Shown here piece by piece: positions 1 to 8,824 of a stretch of 64,000 nucleotides of DNA; position 1 is the stretch's first letter; the number at the start of each line of letters is the position of its first letter. Location of the stretch: assembly GCF_025336485.1 (NCBI RefSeq), contig NZ_JAODAB010000002.1, positions 124,001 through 188,000 on the forward strand, written 5' to 3'. The DNA comes from Pseudomonas citri. GTDB lineage: Bacteria; Pseudomonadota; Gammaproteobacteria; Pseudomonadales; Pseudomonadaceae. A program made the position numbers and the translations under genes. The notes below the pieces were generated by a model that worked only from the letters and a program-made list of their open reading frames with translations, was not told the DNA's origin and made no database searches.

Positions 1-1995
1 CCCCAAGGCCTGGAACTGACGTTGCTGGTGCCCGAGGACGAGCTGCTCGCCGATGCCTATCGCATGCGCTGGCAAGGTGCGCTGATCACCCTTGCGACCT
101 TGCTGCTGTGCCTGCCCTTGGGCTGGCTGACGTCCAGGATTCTGGTCAAGCCGCTGCGTGCGTTGGTGCAGGAAGCTGACGCTATCCGCAGCTTCGATTT
201 CCATTACCCGGTGTCCCGCCGCTCCCCGGTACTGGAAGTCGACCAGTTGAGCGTTTCGATGGCGCGCATGAAAGAAACCCTGGCCAGCTTCTTTGAAATT
301 ACTGCCAGCCTGCGCGCCGAAACCCGGCTGGGCGCGCTGCTGGAGCGGGTGCTGTTCGAAACGGTGAAAATCGGCCAGGCCCAGGCCGGCCTGATCTACC
401 TGCGCGAAAACGACGAGGATCGGGTCAGGCCATGCGGCCTGGTGATCGATGGTACCCCGTGCGACCTGGACGCTTTTACCCTGCCAGAACATTCGCTGCT
501 GGCCGCGGACAGCCCCGCATGGCTCCGGCAACTGGCGGCCGCGGACAACCTCGTCACCTCCCTGGGCTTCGAACAGGCCGCCGACCTGCAGGGCATCCTC
601 CAGGCCCTGAACGCGCCACGGGTTCACCTGATCGGCATTCGCCTGCGCAACCGTCATCAGGAAACCGTCGGGTTCCTGGTGCTGCTGATCAACGACAACG
701 GCACCGAAGCCGAACTGGAAAAACTGCAACCAGACCGCATCGCGTTCCTTCAAGCCGTGTCCGGTGCCGCCGCCGTGAGCATCGAGAGCCAACGCCTGCA
801 CGCCCGGCAGAAGCAATTGATGGATGCTTTCATTCAACTGCTGGCCGGTGCGATCGATGCCAAGAGCCCTTACACCGGTGGTCATTGCCAACGGGTGCCA
901 GTCTTGACCCTGATGCTCGCCAGGGCGGCGGCCGTGAGCCAGGCACCGGCCTTCGACAGCTACCAGCCCACCGAAGATGAGTGGGAAGCGCTGCACATCG
1001 CGGCGTGGCTGCACGACTGCGGCAAGGTCACCACCCCCGAATACGTAGTAGACAAAGCCACCAAGCTGGAAACCCTGAACGACCGGATCCACGAGATTCG
1101 CACCCGCTTCGAGGTACTCAAGCGCGACATCTGGGTCGATTACTGGCAAGCCATGGCCACGGGCGGCGGCGCCCCGTCAGCGCTGGCGCAACGACGCGAC
1201 ACGACATTGGCCGGCCTCGACGATGACTTTGCCTTCGTCGCCCGCTGCAACCTGGGGTCCGAGGCCATGGCCGACGCCGACCTGCAACGCTTGCAAGAGA
1301 TTGCCCAACGTCGATGGACCCGGACCCTCGATGATCGTCTAGGGGTTTCCTGGGAGGAAGGCCGACGCCAGGCCCGCACGCCCAAGCCAACGCTACCGGT
1401 CACCGAGCCGCTCCTGGCCGACAAACCCGAGCACCTGTTCGAGCGCCACGAATCCGAACTGATCCCGGCGGACAATCCGTGGGGCTTCCAGCTCGATGTC
1501 CCGTCGTGGAAATACAACCGCGGCGAGCTCTACAACCTGAGCACCCCACGAGGCACGCTGACCCGCGAGGAGCGCTACGTGATCAATCACCACATGGTGC
1601 AGACGATCCTGATGCTCAGCCAATTGCCCTTCCCCAGCCATCTGCAGAACGTGGCGGAGATCGCCGGCGGTCATCACGAAAAAATGGATGGCAGCGGTTA
1701 CCCCAAACGGCTACGGCGAGAGGAGATGAGTCTGCCGGCGCGCATGATGGCCATCGCAGACATTTTCGAAGCATTGACGGCGGCCGACCGCCCCTACAAG
1801 AAAGCCAAGAAACTGAGCGAGGCCCTGGGCATCATGGCCACCCTGTGCCATGACGCCCATATCGATCCTGAACTGTTCGGCCTGTTCATCGAGGAAAGGA
1901 TCTACCTGGACTACGCCAGTCAGTTCCTCGACCCGCAGCAAATCGATGAGATCGACCCCGACAGCCTGCTGATCAAAGCAGGGCTCAAGCCATGA
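1..1995 (+). CDS. HAMP-GAF-HD-GYP domain phosphodiesterase-like protein (5' truncated by window edge)
   Basis: The reading frame is open to base 1, so the N-terminus lies outside the window; a TTG at 22 is only the first possible in-window start. Counting from that TTG, a membrane segment (about residues 17-38) leads into a HAMP-like linker, then a GAF-like region (about 90-260), then an HD-GYP domain. HD is at about 331-332 (WLHDCGK) and the GYP half at about 551-561 (HHEKMDGSGYP). HD-GYP proteins hydrolyse cyclic-di-GMP, so a membrane-anchored c-di-GMP phosphodiesterase is inferred. Between the two halves lie about 170 extra residues, including a KLETLNDRIHEIRTRFEV-like stretch, so activity should not be assumed. 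It converges directly on the next gene with no intergenic gap. Confidence 0.85.
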   Translation, partial: PQGLELTLLVPEDELLADAYRMRWQGALITLATLLLCLPLGWLTSRILVKPLRALVQEADAIRSFDFHYPVSRRSPVLEVDQLSVSMARMKETLASFFEITASLRAETRLGALLERVLFETVKIGQAQAGLIYLRENDEDRVRPCGLVIDGTPCDLDAFTLPEHSLLAADSPAWLRQLAAADNLVTSLGFEQAADLQGILQALNAPRVHLIGIRLRNRHQETVGFLVLLINDNGTEAELEKLQPDRIAFLQAVSGAAAVSIESQRLHARQKQLMDAFIQLLAGAIDAKSPYTGGHCQRVPVLTLMLARAAAVSQAPAFDSYQPTEDEWEALHIAAWLHDCGKVTTPEYVVDKATKLETLNDRIHEIRTRFEVLKRDIWVDYWQAMATGGGAPSALAQRRDTTLAGLDDDFAFVARCNLGSEAMADADLQRLQEIAQRRWTRTLDDRLGVSWEEGRRQARTPKPTLPVTEPLLADKPEHLFERHESELIPADNPWGFQLDVPSWKYNRGELYNLSTPRGTLTREERYVINHHMVQTILMLSQLPFPSHLQNVAEIAGGHHEKMDGSGYPKRLRREEMSLPARMMAIADIFEALTAADRPYKKAKKLSEALGIMATLCHDAHIDPELFGLFIEERIYLDYASQFLDPQQIDEIDPDSLLIKAGLKP

Positions 1996-2478
1996 TCAGC
2001 AATCCGTCAGGCGCAGGAATATCGCTGCCAACGCCTCGATGCCGGCCTGGTCATGCTCGCTAAAGCGCGCCAACTTCGGACTGTCCAGGTCGAGCACGCC
2101 GATCAGGCGCCCGTCCTTGAGCAGCGGCACCACCAGTTCGCTGTTCGACGCGCTGTCGCAGGCAATGTGCCCGGCAAACGCATGGACATCCTCGACACGT
2201 TGGGTCTGGCGGCTCGCTGCCGCCGTGCCGCACACGCCGCGCCCGAACGGAATCCGCACGCAGGCGATCTGGCCCTGGAACGGCCCCAGCACCAGCTCTT
2301 CATTGCGATTGAGGTAAAAACCGGCCCAGTTCAGGTCATCCAGCTGGCTGAACAGAAAAGCCGAGAATTGCGCGGCGTTAGCGATGAAGTCGCGCTCATC
2401 GGCCAGCAAGGACGCCAGCTGTGCCGATAACAAACCGTAGCCGTCGAGGCCTTCGCCTGCATTACTCAAATCGATCAT
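1996..2478 (-). CDS. Free methionine-(R)-sulfoxide reductase, GAF domain (fRMsr)
   Basis: A 160-residue single-GAF protein that would reduce free Met-R-sulfoxide in the cytoplasm. The family signature is clear: LNWAGFYL, then GPFQGQIACVRIPFG, RGVCGTAA and HIACDSASNSELVVPL. The three cysteines of the family (IAC, GVC, IAC) are all present. The ATG at 2478 is preferred over an upstream in-frame codon at 2511 because it overlaps the stop of the upstream ATPase gene by four bases (ATGA), indicating translational coupling. It matches the family's usual length of about 160 residues. It fits the oxidative-repair theme of nearby msrB and gpx, though those are separate transcription units. Confidence 0.88.
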   Translation of the reverse strand: MIDLSNAGEGLDGYGLLSAQLASLLADERDFIANAAQFSAFLFSQLDDLNWAGFYLNRNEELVLGPFQGQIACVRIPFGRGVCGTAAASRQTQRVEDVHAFAGHIACDSASNSELVVPLLKDGRLIGVLDLDSPKLARFSEHDQAGIEALAAIFLRLTDC

Positions 2479-3365
2479 GCCTTGTTCTCCAGCAGTTTCA
2501 GGCCCACCCAATAACGGGCAAACTGGTAGGCGCAGCGCCCGTTGCGGTTACCGCGGCCGGTGGCCCAGCGAACCGCCAGCACGTCCAGGGCCTCGTCACG
2601 TTGCCAGGCCAGGCCGGCCTTGGCCGCCAGCTCACCGATCCAGTGTTCCACCACGTTGAGGAAATGCTCCTGGGTAAACGGATAGAACGACAGCCACAAT
2701 CCGAAGCGGTCGGACAACGCGATCTTGTCCTCCACGGCTTCGCTGGGATGAAGCTCGCCATCGACCCGCTTCCAGTTCTCGTTGTCGCTTTCCTTCTCCG
2801 GCACCAGGTGGCGGCGGTTGGAGGTGGCATACAACAGCACATTCTCGGGGGCCTGTTCGAGCGAGCCGTCCAATACACTTTTGAGCACGCGATAATCGCC
2901 CTCACCGGATTCGAACGACAGGTCATCGCAGAACACCACGAAGCGCTGGGGCAGCTTGGCGATTTGCTCGACCACCCGAGGCAGGTCGGCCAGGTGGTCG
3001 CGCTCGATCTCGATCAACCGCAGCCCCTGTTGGGCATGCTCGGCCAGCAACGCGCGCACCAGGGAGGACTTGCCGGTGCCACGCGAGCCCCAGAGCAACG
3101 CATGGTTGGCCGGCAGACCGTCGATGAATTGCCGGGTGTTGCGACCCAGTTGTTCGACCTGGCGCTCCACGCCAATCAGGTCCGAAAGACGCATGTCGAG
3201 ACTGACCTGCAGCGGCAGCAGGTAACCGCTGCGACCGTCCCGCTGCCAGCGCGCGGCCAGGGTCTGGGTCCAGTCAATGGCGGGCCGGGGAGCAGGCAAC
3301 AAAGGCTCGATGCGCGCCAGCACCGCATCGGCACGCTCAAGAAAGGCATTGAGTCGAGAGTCCAC
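2475..3365 (-). CDS. DUF815-type P-loop ATPase
   Basis: A 296-residue AAA-like ATP-binding protein. Walker A is GSRGTGKSS (about residues 93-101), Walker B is FVVFCDDLSF (about 142-151), and an arginine-rich region follows near LLYATSNRRHL. The order and spacing match the DUF815 family of cytosolic ATPases, whose substrate is not known to me. It is the first gene of a two-gene unit with the free-methionine-sulfoxide reductase, overlapping it by 4 bp. The upstream 148 bp to the divergent sagS gene holds the likely promoter of both directions. Family assignment is confident; biological role is unknown. Confidence 0.82.
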   Translation of the reverse strand: MDSRLNAFLERADAVLARIEPLLPAPRPAIDWTQTLAARWQRDGRSGYLLPLQVSLDMRLSDLIGVERQVEQLGRNTRQFIDGLPANHALLWGSRGTGKSSLVRALLAEHAQQGLRLIEIERDHLADLPRVVEQIAKLPQRFVVFCDDLSFESGEGDYRVLKSVLDGSLEQAPENVLLYATSNRRHLVPEKESDNENWKRVDGELHPSEAVEDKIALSDRFGLWLSFYPFTQEHFLNVVEHWIGELAAKAGLAWQRDEALDVLAVRWATGRGNRNGRCAYQFARYWVGLKLLENKA

Positions 3366-3513
3366 GTCTTCTCCTCGGACAGGTTCACAGTAATGATGGC
3401 GCTACGGCGACGAAACGCCATAGCCAATGGCGGGTCTACCCCCCACGACATAAACCGGCAGCCCCGGAATCCAGAGATGATCAGCTATGCTTGAGCGGCG
3501 AAGGGAAACGTAA

Positions 3514-5850
3514 GTGGTTCACCATTCCATGGACATCAGATTCACCCAACGGTTGTCTTATAAACAGGCACGCCTGACCGTCCTGGTGGGATTCCTGCTG
3601 GGCACCTTGCTCAGCCTGGTACAGATCGGCATCGATTATGCCAGCGAAGACGCCTCGATCAACCGTGAAATCCTGTCGTTGCTGGAAATCAGCCACAACC
3701 CGGCCTCACGCATCGCCTACAACATCGATGCGGAACTGGCCCAGGAACTGTCCATGGGCCTGTTGCGCTCACCGGCCATCATTGGTGCAGAACTGATCGA
3801 TAACAACAACACCGTGCTGGCCAGCGTCAAGCGGCCGGAACTGCAAAGCAGCTATCGCTTCATCAGTGACTTCCTGTTCGGCGCCCAGCGTCGGTTCGAA
3901 GACCGACTCTACCTGGACCACCTGCCCAGCGAGTCGCTGGGTGTGCTGCGGCTCGAAGTCGACACGTATGCCTTTGGCACCCGCTTCCTGCGTCGCGCCG
4001 AGGTCACGCTGCTCAATGGCTTTGCCCGCAGCCTGATCCTCACGGGCCTGCTGCTGGCGCTTTTCTACGTGATGCTGACCAAACCCCTGGTGCGGGTCAT
4101 CCGCGAGTTGAGCAGCCGCGACCCTGGCAGCGTCGAACTGAACCCGCTGGTGTGCCCGTCCGGCCACCAGTACGACGAAATCGGCGTGCTGGTCTCGGTC
4201 GCCAACCAGCAGTTCGAAAACATCTCCACTGAAATCCAGCAGCGACGTACGGCCGAAAACCGCCTGACCGAATACCTGGCGCAACTGGAAAACATCGTCT
4301 CGGCCCGCACCGCCGAACTCAAGGCCACCAACTCCCGCCTCAGCCAGTCCAACGAAGAACTGGAAGTCGCCCGGCGCACCGCCCTGGACATGGCCGACGC
4401 CCGCTCCGCCTTCCTGGCGAGCATGAGCCATGAGATCCGTACCCCGCTCAATGGCTTGCTGGGGATGATCGCCCTGTCCCTGGACGGCCCACTGACCGCC
4501 GAACAACAGCAGCCACTCTCGATTGCCCATGACTCGGGCAAGGTATTGGTCGAACTGCTCAACGACATCCTCGACTTGTCGAAATTCGACGCCGGCCAAC
4601 TGGAACTTGAACGGATCCCGTTCGACCTTGGCTCCCTGATCGAAGACACGGCCAACCTGCTGTCGCAGAACGCCGCACCCAGTGTCGAACTGGCCTGCCT
4701 GATCGAGCCGCAGTTTCCCGCGCAGGTGCTTGGCGACCCGACCCGCGTGCGCCAGATCGTCAGCAACCTGCTGTCCAATGCACTGAAATTCACCCGGTTC
4801 GGCCGGGTCGATGTGAGATTGAGCCAGCATGAAGGCGGGGTGCGGATCGAAGTCCGCGACACCGGGATCGGCATCCCCGAGGAAGCGCAGGCGCGGATCT
4901 TCCAACCGTTCACCCAGGCTGGGGCCGGTATCACCCGTCAGTTTGGCGGCACCGGGCTGGGCCTGGCCCTGACCAACAACCTCTGCGAAGCCATGCAGGG
5001 CCGGCTCAGTATCCGTTCCGAAATGGGTTTCGGCAGTCAGTTCTGCGCCGACTTGCCCTTGCCCTGCCACACCCCGACGGCGGCCGTCGAACCGCTGCGA
5101 GGTCATGTCGTCGCCATCACCGCCGATAGCAGTGGGCTGGCCGAGCTGCTGGACATGCAGCTACCAGGATGGGGAGTGGACTACGTACGGCGCGCGGTGG
5201 ATGACAACCTGTTGGGGCTCAAACCTGATGTCCTGATTACCGATTGCCCGGAATGCCTGTTCAATCTGCGCCCCACTTTCAAGGCACCGATCCTGCTGGT
5301 CACCGCCTACGGCAGTTTCATGCCCAGCGAAGAAGCCGCCACCCTCGCCCCGCTGATACAGCAGGCCCGGCCGCTGGCACGACATGCGCTCTATCAGATT
5401 CTGCGTCGCGCCTTGCAAAGCGAGACGACCACCATCAACGAAACACAGATCGAAACCCTGGCACCGTCCAGGCGTGGGCGGGTGTTGCTGGTGGAAGACA
5501 ACCCGGTCAACCAACTGGTGGCCAAGGGCATGCTGGTGAAACTGGGCTGTGAAGTGATCGTCGCCGCCCACGGTGTCGAGGCGCTGAGTCAGCTCGAACA
5601 GCAGGTTTTCGACCTGGTGCTGATGGACTGCAACATGCCCGTGATGGATGGCTACGAAGCCAGCCGGCAGATCCGTCGCAGCGGGCGCTGGCTGGACCTG
5701 CCGATTGTCGCGCTGACGGCCAACGCCATGCCCGAGGAGCGTGAGCGCTGCCGGGCCGCCGGCATGAGCGACTACTTATCCAAGCCATTCCGCCGTGAAG
5801 AATTGGCGGCCGTGCTGGATCAATGGGTCCCCACTACGTCAGCGCTTTGA
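3514..5850 (+). CDS. sagS: Hybrid sensor histidine kinase, SagS-like
   Basis: A 778-residue inner-membrane hybrid kinase. TM1 is about residues 19-38, a periplasmic sensor region follows, TM2 is about 170-190, then a coiled coil (about 230-290), HisKA with MSHEIRTPLNGLLG (phospho-His about 308), a HATPase domain with DTGIGIPEEAQ and GGTGLGLAL, a degenerate receiver-like segment (about 530-620), and a C-terminal receiver (VLLVEDNPVNQ; phospho-Asp in LMDCNMPVMDG). There is no HPt domain, so phosphate must leave to a separate protein. In P. aeruginosa SagS feeds HptB and controls attachment and biofilm switching; identity here rests on architecture plus the ospR-gpx-msrB neighbourhood. GTG at 3514 has GAAGGG about 8 bp upstream; ATG at 3529 is an alternative. 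Confidence 0.8.
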   Translation: MVHHSMDIRFTQRLSYKQARLTVLVGFLLGTLLSLVQIGIDYASEDASINREILSLLEISHNPASRIAYNIDAELAQELSMGLLRSPAIIGAELIDNNNTVLASVKRPELQSSYRFISDFLFGAQRRFEDRLYLDHLPSESLGVLRLEVDTYAFGTRFLRRAEVTLLNGFARSLILTGLLLALFYVMLTKPLVRVIRELSSRDPGSVELNPLVCPSGHQYDEIGVLVSVANQQFENISTEIQQRRTAENRLTEYLAQLENIVSARTAELKATNSRLSQSNEELEVARRTALDMADARSAFLASMSHEIRTPLNGLLGMIALSLDGPLTAEQQQPLSIAHDSGKVLVELLNDILDLSKFDAGQLELERIPFDLGSLIEDTANLLSQNAAPSVELACLIEPQFPAQVLGDPTRVRQIVSNLLSNALKFTRFGRVDVRLSQHEGGVRIEVRDTGIGIPEEAQARIFQPFTQAGAGITRQFGGTGLGLALTNNLCEAMQGRLSIRSEMGFGSQFCADLPLPCHTPTAAVEPLRGHVVAITADSSGLAELLDMQLPGWGVDYVRRAVDDNLLGLKPDVLITDCPECLFNLRPTFKAPILLVTAYGSFMPSEEAATLAPLIQQARPLARHALYQILRRALQSETTTINETQIETLAPSRRGRVLLVEDNPVNQLVAKGMLVKLGCEVIVAAHGVEALSQLEQQVFDLVLMDCNMPVMDGYEASRQIRRSGRWLDLPIVALTANAMPEERERCRAAGMSDYLSKPFRREELAAVLDQWVPTTSAL

Positions 5851-6295
5851 TCTGTCCCAACAAATGATCGAGACCGTCACGCAGCGCCCCGAGACGGTCC
5901 AGGTCCACCCCGCTTTCGCATAGCAGCCGCGCCTTGAGCGGAGCGACTTGCTCACGCAAGGCCCGGCCCGCCTCCGACAGGCTCAAGTGCATTTCCCGCT
6001 CGTCCCGAGCCGAACGCTGGCGGTGGAGCAAGTCCAACTGCTCCAGCCGCTTGAGCAACGGGGTCAGCGTGCCGGAATCGAGCGATAACCGCTCGCCCAG
6101 GGCCTTGACCGTCGGCTGTTCCGGCAGTGTTTGCTGCCATTCCCACAGCACCAGCATCACCAGGTATTGTGGATAGGTCAGGCCGAGCTGGTCGAGCATT
6201 GGCTTGTAGCCACGGATCACCGCACGTGAAGCGGCGTACAGCTTGAAGCACAACTGGCTGTCGAGCTTCAGCGAATCGGCTGACAGATCATTCAT
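5834..6295 (-). CDS. ospR: MarR/OhrR-family peroxide-sensing repressor, OspR-like
   Basis: A 153-residue winged-helix MarR regulator. LTYPQYLVMLVLWEW, the recognition region SLDSGTLTPLLKRLE and the wing SARDEREMHLSL are typical of OhrR. Cys16 (QLCFKLY) is in the reactive-cysteine position; a second cysteine at about 126 would permit a two-Cys redox switch. It is co-transcribed with gpx, overlapping that gene's stop by four bases (ATGA), the arrangement of P. aeruginosa ospR. Its 3' end overlaps the 3' end of sagS by 17 bp on the opposite strand. It probably represses its own operon through the palindrome at 6817-6840. A paralogue lies at 20604. Confidence 0.85.
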   Translation of the reverse strand: MNDLSADSLKLDSQLCFKLYAASRAVIRGYKPMLDQLGLTYPQYLVMLVLWEWQQTLPEQPTVKALGERLSLDSGTLTPLLKRLEQLDLLHRQRSARDEREMHLSLSEAGRALREQVAPLKARLLCESGVDLDRLGALRDGLDHLLGQIKALT

Positions 6296-6777
6296 TTGAG
6301 CAGCGCTTCGATCTCAGCGGTCAGGTCCTGGGGCTTGGTGGTCGGGGCGAAACGCTTGACCACCTGACCGTCCTTGCCGATCAGGAACTTGGTGAAATTC
6401 CACTTGATGCCTTTGGACCCCAGCACACCGGGCGCGCGCTGCTTGAGCTGGACGAACAAGGGATGGGCGTCGTCGCCATTGACATCGATTTTCTTGAACA
6501 GCGGAAAACTCACGCCGAAGTTCAGCTCGCAGAACTCGGAAATCGCGCCTTCGTCACCCGGTTCCTGCTTGCCAAATTGATTGCAAGGAAAGCCCAGCAC
6601 CACCAGGCCCTGATCCTTGTAGGTCTGCCACAACTGCTCAAGGCCTTTGTATTGCGGGGTAAAGCCGCACTGGCTCGCGGTATTGACCACCAGCACCGCC
6701 TTGCCGGCGTAATCGGCCAGGGTCTTTTGTTCGCCTTTGATGGTGGTGCACGGGATGCTCAGCAGGTTATCGCTCAT
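6292..6777 (-). CDS. gpx: Glutathione peroxidase family thiol peroxidase
   Basis: A 161-residue cysteine-type glutathione peroxidase that reduces H2O2 and organic hydroperoxides. The peroxidatic Cys37 is in NTASQCGFTPQY, the conserved Gln in GFPCNQFG and the Trp/Asn in KWNFTKFLIG complete the catalytic tetrad. Like most bacterial homologues it has cysteine, not selenocysteine, and may use thioredoxin rather than glutathione. It is the first gene of the gpx-ospR operon; the OhrR-type operator sits 40-63 bp upstream of the ATG. Full family length. Confidence 0.9.
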   Translation of the reverse strand: MSDNLLSIPCTTIKGEQKTLADYAGKAVLVVNTASQCGFTPQYKGLEQLWQTYKDQGLVVLGFPCNQFGKQEPGDEGAISEFCELNFGVSFPLFKKIDVNGDDAHPLFVQLKQRAPGVLGSKGIKWNFTKFLIGKDGQVVKRFAPTTKPQDLTAEIEALLK

Positions 6778-6816
6778 GGCAAGGCTCCGAAGGGTGAAGT
6801 CACGAAAATAGCGAAC

Positions 6817-6840
6817 AATTAAATTGTGTGCAATTTAATT
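6817..6840. promoter_or_regulatory. Perfect inverted-repeat operator, probable OspR/OhrR box
   Basis: Two 10-base arms, AATTAAATTG (6817-6826) and CAATTTAATT (6831-6840), are perfect reverse complements around a TGTG spacer. With the preceding base the left half reads CAATTAAATTG, which matches the core of the Bacillus OhrR operator as I remember it. The site is in the upstream region of gpx-ospR, so autoregulation by OspR is the natural reading. The symmetry is seen directly; the binding protein is inferred. Confidence 0.75.
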
Positions 6841-6863
6841 ATCAGGACTCTCATTCCATAGAT

Positions 6864-6952
6864 TGTGGGAGCAAGGCTTGCCCGCGATGACGTCGATGCA
6901 GTCCTTCTTCAGACCGAGGCGCCCTGTTCGCGAGCAAGCTTTGCTGCCACAG
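6864..6952. repeat. REPIN (paired REP elements)
   Basis: A REP unit starting TGTGGGAGCAAGGCTTGCC is followed about 60 bp later by an inverted unit ending TTGCTGCCACA. This head-to-head pair is a typical Pseudomonas REPIN and related copies occur at 22945, 29502 and 51532. It lies between gpx and the msrB stop. Confidence 0.8.
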
Positions 6953-6954
6953 AA

Positions 6955-7350
6955 TTACGCTCGGGGAACCAGATCCAGGCACACCGAGTTGATGCAATAA
7001 CGCAACCCCGTTGGCGGTGGACCGTCGGGAAAGACGTGCCCCAGATGGGCGTCGCACTTGGCGCAGACCACCTCGGTGCGGATCATGCCATGGCTGACAT
7101 CACGCACCTCGACCACCGCACTGCCTTCGATCGGCGCGTAGAAACTCGGCCAGCCACAGCCGGAATCGAATTTGGTCTGGGAATCGAACAGCGGCTCGTT
7201 GCAGCAGATGCAGTGGTACACACCGTCAGTCTTGGTGGCGTTGTATTTACCGGAGAACGGCCGTTCGGTGCCCTTCAGCCGACAGACGTTGTATTGCTCC
7301 GGGTCGAGCATGGAGCGCCATTCTTCCAGGGTTTTCTGCAACTTTTCCAT
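6955..7350 (-). CDS. msrB: Peptide methionine-(R)-S-oxide reductase MsrB
   Basis: A 131-residue MsrB that repairs Met-R-sulfoxide in proteins. Two CxxC pairs, in [11 protein letters not shown] and [12 protein letters not shown], form the structural zinc site; the catalytic cysteine is in [11 protein letters not shown] near the C-terminus. The open frame extends upstream to 7464, but the ATG at 7350 ([11 protein letters not shown]) is chosen because the family starts there and a GAGG sits about 9 bp upstream. It is divergent from the aminotransferase gene, with a REPIN just beyond its stop. Confidence 0.92.
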   Translation of the reverse strand: MEKLQKTLEEWRSMLDPEQYNVCRLKGTERPFSGKYNATKTDGVYHCICCNEPLFDSQTKFDSGCGWPSFYAPIEGSAVVEVRDVSHGMIRTEVVCAKCDAHLGHVFPDGPPPTGLRYCINSVCLDLVPRA

Positions 7351-7570
7351 CGTCCAGCCTCGGCAATTGAAAAAGCCCGATCCGACGCTTTTCCGCAGAT
7401 CAGGCGGCACGTATGATTGCGCCTCGTCAGGCGCCAGTCTGGCAGTCACGTCATGCGTATTCAAACGGATTGTGACGCCTATACCGCGTCAAGCCCGGGT
7501 ACAGACGCAGGATCCCCAGTACGGTAGTCCATACGCCGCCTGGATCGTTCATTTTCGGGAACACATCGCC

Positions 7571-8782
7571 ATGCAGGTCAGCAAATCGAACAAGCTCGCC
7601 AACGTCTGCTACGACATTCGCGGCCCGGTGCTCAAGCACGCCAAGCGCCTGGAAGAGGAAGGCCATCGCATCCTCAAGCTGAACATCGGCAACCCGGCGC
7701 CCTTTGGTTTCGAAGCGCCTGATGAAATCCTCCAGGATGTCATCCGCAACCTGCCGACCGCCCAGGGCTACAGTGACTCCAAGGGCCTGTTCAGCGCACG
7801 CAAGGCGGTGATGCAGTACTACCAGCAGAAGCAGGTCGAAGGCGTCGGTATCGAGGACATCTACCTGGGCAACGGCGTGTCCGAGCTGATCGTGATGTCG
7901 ATGCAGGCACTGCTCAACAATGGCGACGAAGTGCTGGTGCCGGCACCGGACTACCCGCTCTGGACAGCGGCCGTGAGCCTGGCCGGTGGCAACCCGGTGC
8001 ATTACCTGTGCGACGAACAAGCCGATTGGTTCCCCGACCTGGCAGACATCAAGGCCAAGATCACTCCGAACACCAAGGCGCTGGTGATCATCAACCCGAA
8101 CAACCCGACCGGCGCCGTGTACTCCAGGGAAGTTCTGCTGGGCATGCTGGAACTGGCCCGCCAGCACAATCTGGTGGTGTTCTCCGACGAGATCTACGAC
8201 AAGATCCTCTACGACGATGCCGTGCACATCTGCACCGCCTCCCTGGCACCGGACCTGCTGTGCCTGACGTTCAATGGCCTGTCCAAGTCCTACCGGGTCG
8301 CGGGTTTCCGCTCCGGCTGGATCGCCATCTCCGGGCCCAAGCACCACGCCCAGAGCTACATCGAAGGCATCGACATGCTGGCCAACATGCGCCTGTGCGC
8401 CAACGTGCCGAGCCAGCACGCGATCCAGACCGCGCTGGGCGGCTACCAGAGCATCAATGACCTGGTCCTGCCACCGGGGCGCCTGCTGGAGCAGCGCAAC
8501 CGCACCTGGGAACTGCTCAATGACATTCCCGGCGTCAGCTGCGTCAAGCCCATGGGAGCGCTGTACGCCTTCCCGCGCATCGACCCGAAGGTCTGCCCGA
8601 TCCACAACGATGAGAAATTCGTTCTCGATCTGCTGCTGTCCGAGAAACTGCTGGTGGTCCAGGGCACTGCGTTCAACTGGCCGTGGCCGGACCACTTCCG
8701 CGTCGTGACCCTGCCGCGGGTCGACGACCTCGACCAGGCCATTGGCCGGATCGGCAACTTCCTCAAGTCCTACCGCCAGTAA
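7571..8782 (+). CDS. alaA: PLP-dependent aminotransferase, alanine aminotransferase (AlaA)-like
   Basis: A 403-residue fold-type I class I/II aminotransferase, probably making alanine from pyruvate and glutamate. Motifs in order are GNPAPFGFEAPDEI, NGVSELIVMSMQALLN, IINPNNPTGAVYS, FSDEIYDKILYDD and the PLP-lysine region FNGLSKSYRVAGFRSGW. The open frame begins far upstream at 7172 inside the msrB antisense strand; ATG at 7571 (MQVSKSNKLANVC) is the start expected for AlaA/YfbQ-type proteins. Substrate is inferred from the family; the fold is certain. A hairpin at 8790 follows the stop. Confidence 0.87.
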   Translation: MQVSKSNKLANVCYDIRGPVLKHAKRLEEEGHRILKLNIGNPAPFGFEAPDEILQDVIRNLPTAQGYSDSKGLFSARKAVMQYYQQKQVEGVGIEDIYLGNGVSELIVMSMQALLNNGDEVLVPAPDYPLWTAAVSLAGGNPVHYLCDEQADWFPDLADIKAKITPNTKALVIINPNNPTGAVYSREVLLGMLELARQHNLVVFSDEIYDKILYDDAVHICTASLAPDLLCLTFNGLSKSYRVAGFRSGWIAISGPKHHAQSYIEGIDMLANMRLCANVPSQHAIQTALGGYQSINDLVLPPGRLLEQRNRTWELLNDIPGVSCVKPMGALYAFPRIDPKVCPIHNDEKFVLDLLLSEKLLVVQGTAFNWPWPDHFRVVTLPRVDDLDQAIGRIGNFLKSYRQ

Positions 8783-8789
8783 TCCGGGC

Positions 8790-8824
8790 AGCGTGCGCGG
8801 CCCCTCGCTGCGCACGCTGTTTGA
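8790..8824 (+). terminator. Probable terminator hairpin after the aminotransferase gene
   Basis: Arms AGCGTGCGC (8790-8798) and GCGCACGCT (8810-8818) are perfectly complementary around an 11-base loop and lie 8 bp after the stop. The trailing T content (GTTTGATT) is weak, so it may be only partly intrinsic. Confidence 0.55.

Noticed and set aside
3366-3513. Possible small gene between the ATPase gene and sagS
   Set aside because: No frame with RBS of useful length; it is better read as a divergent promoter region.
7172-7570. Upstream extension of the aminotransferase frame
   Set aside because: It runs antisense through msrB and the aminotransferase family begins at MQVSKSNKLANVC.
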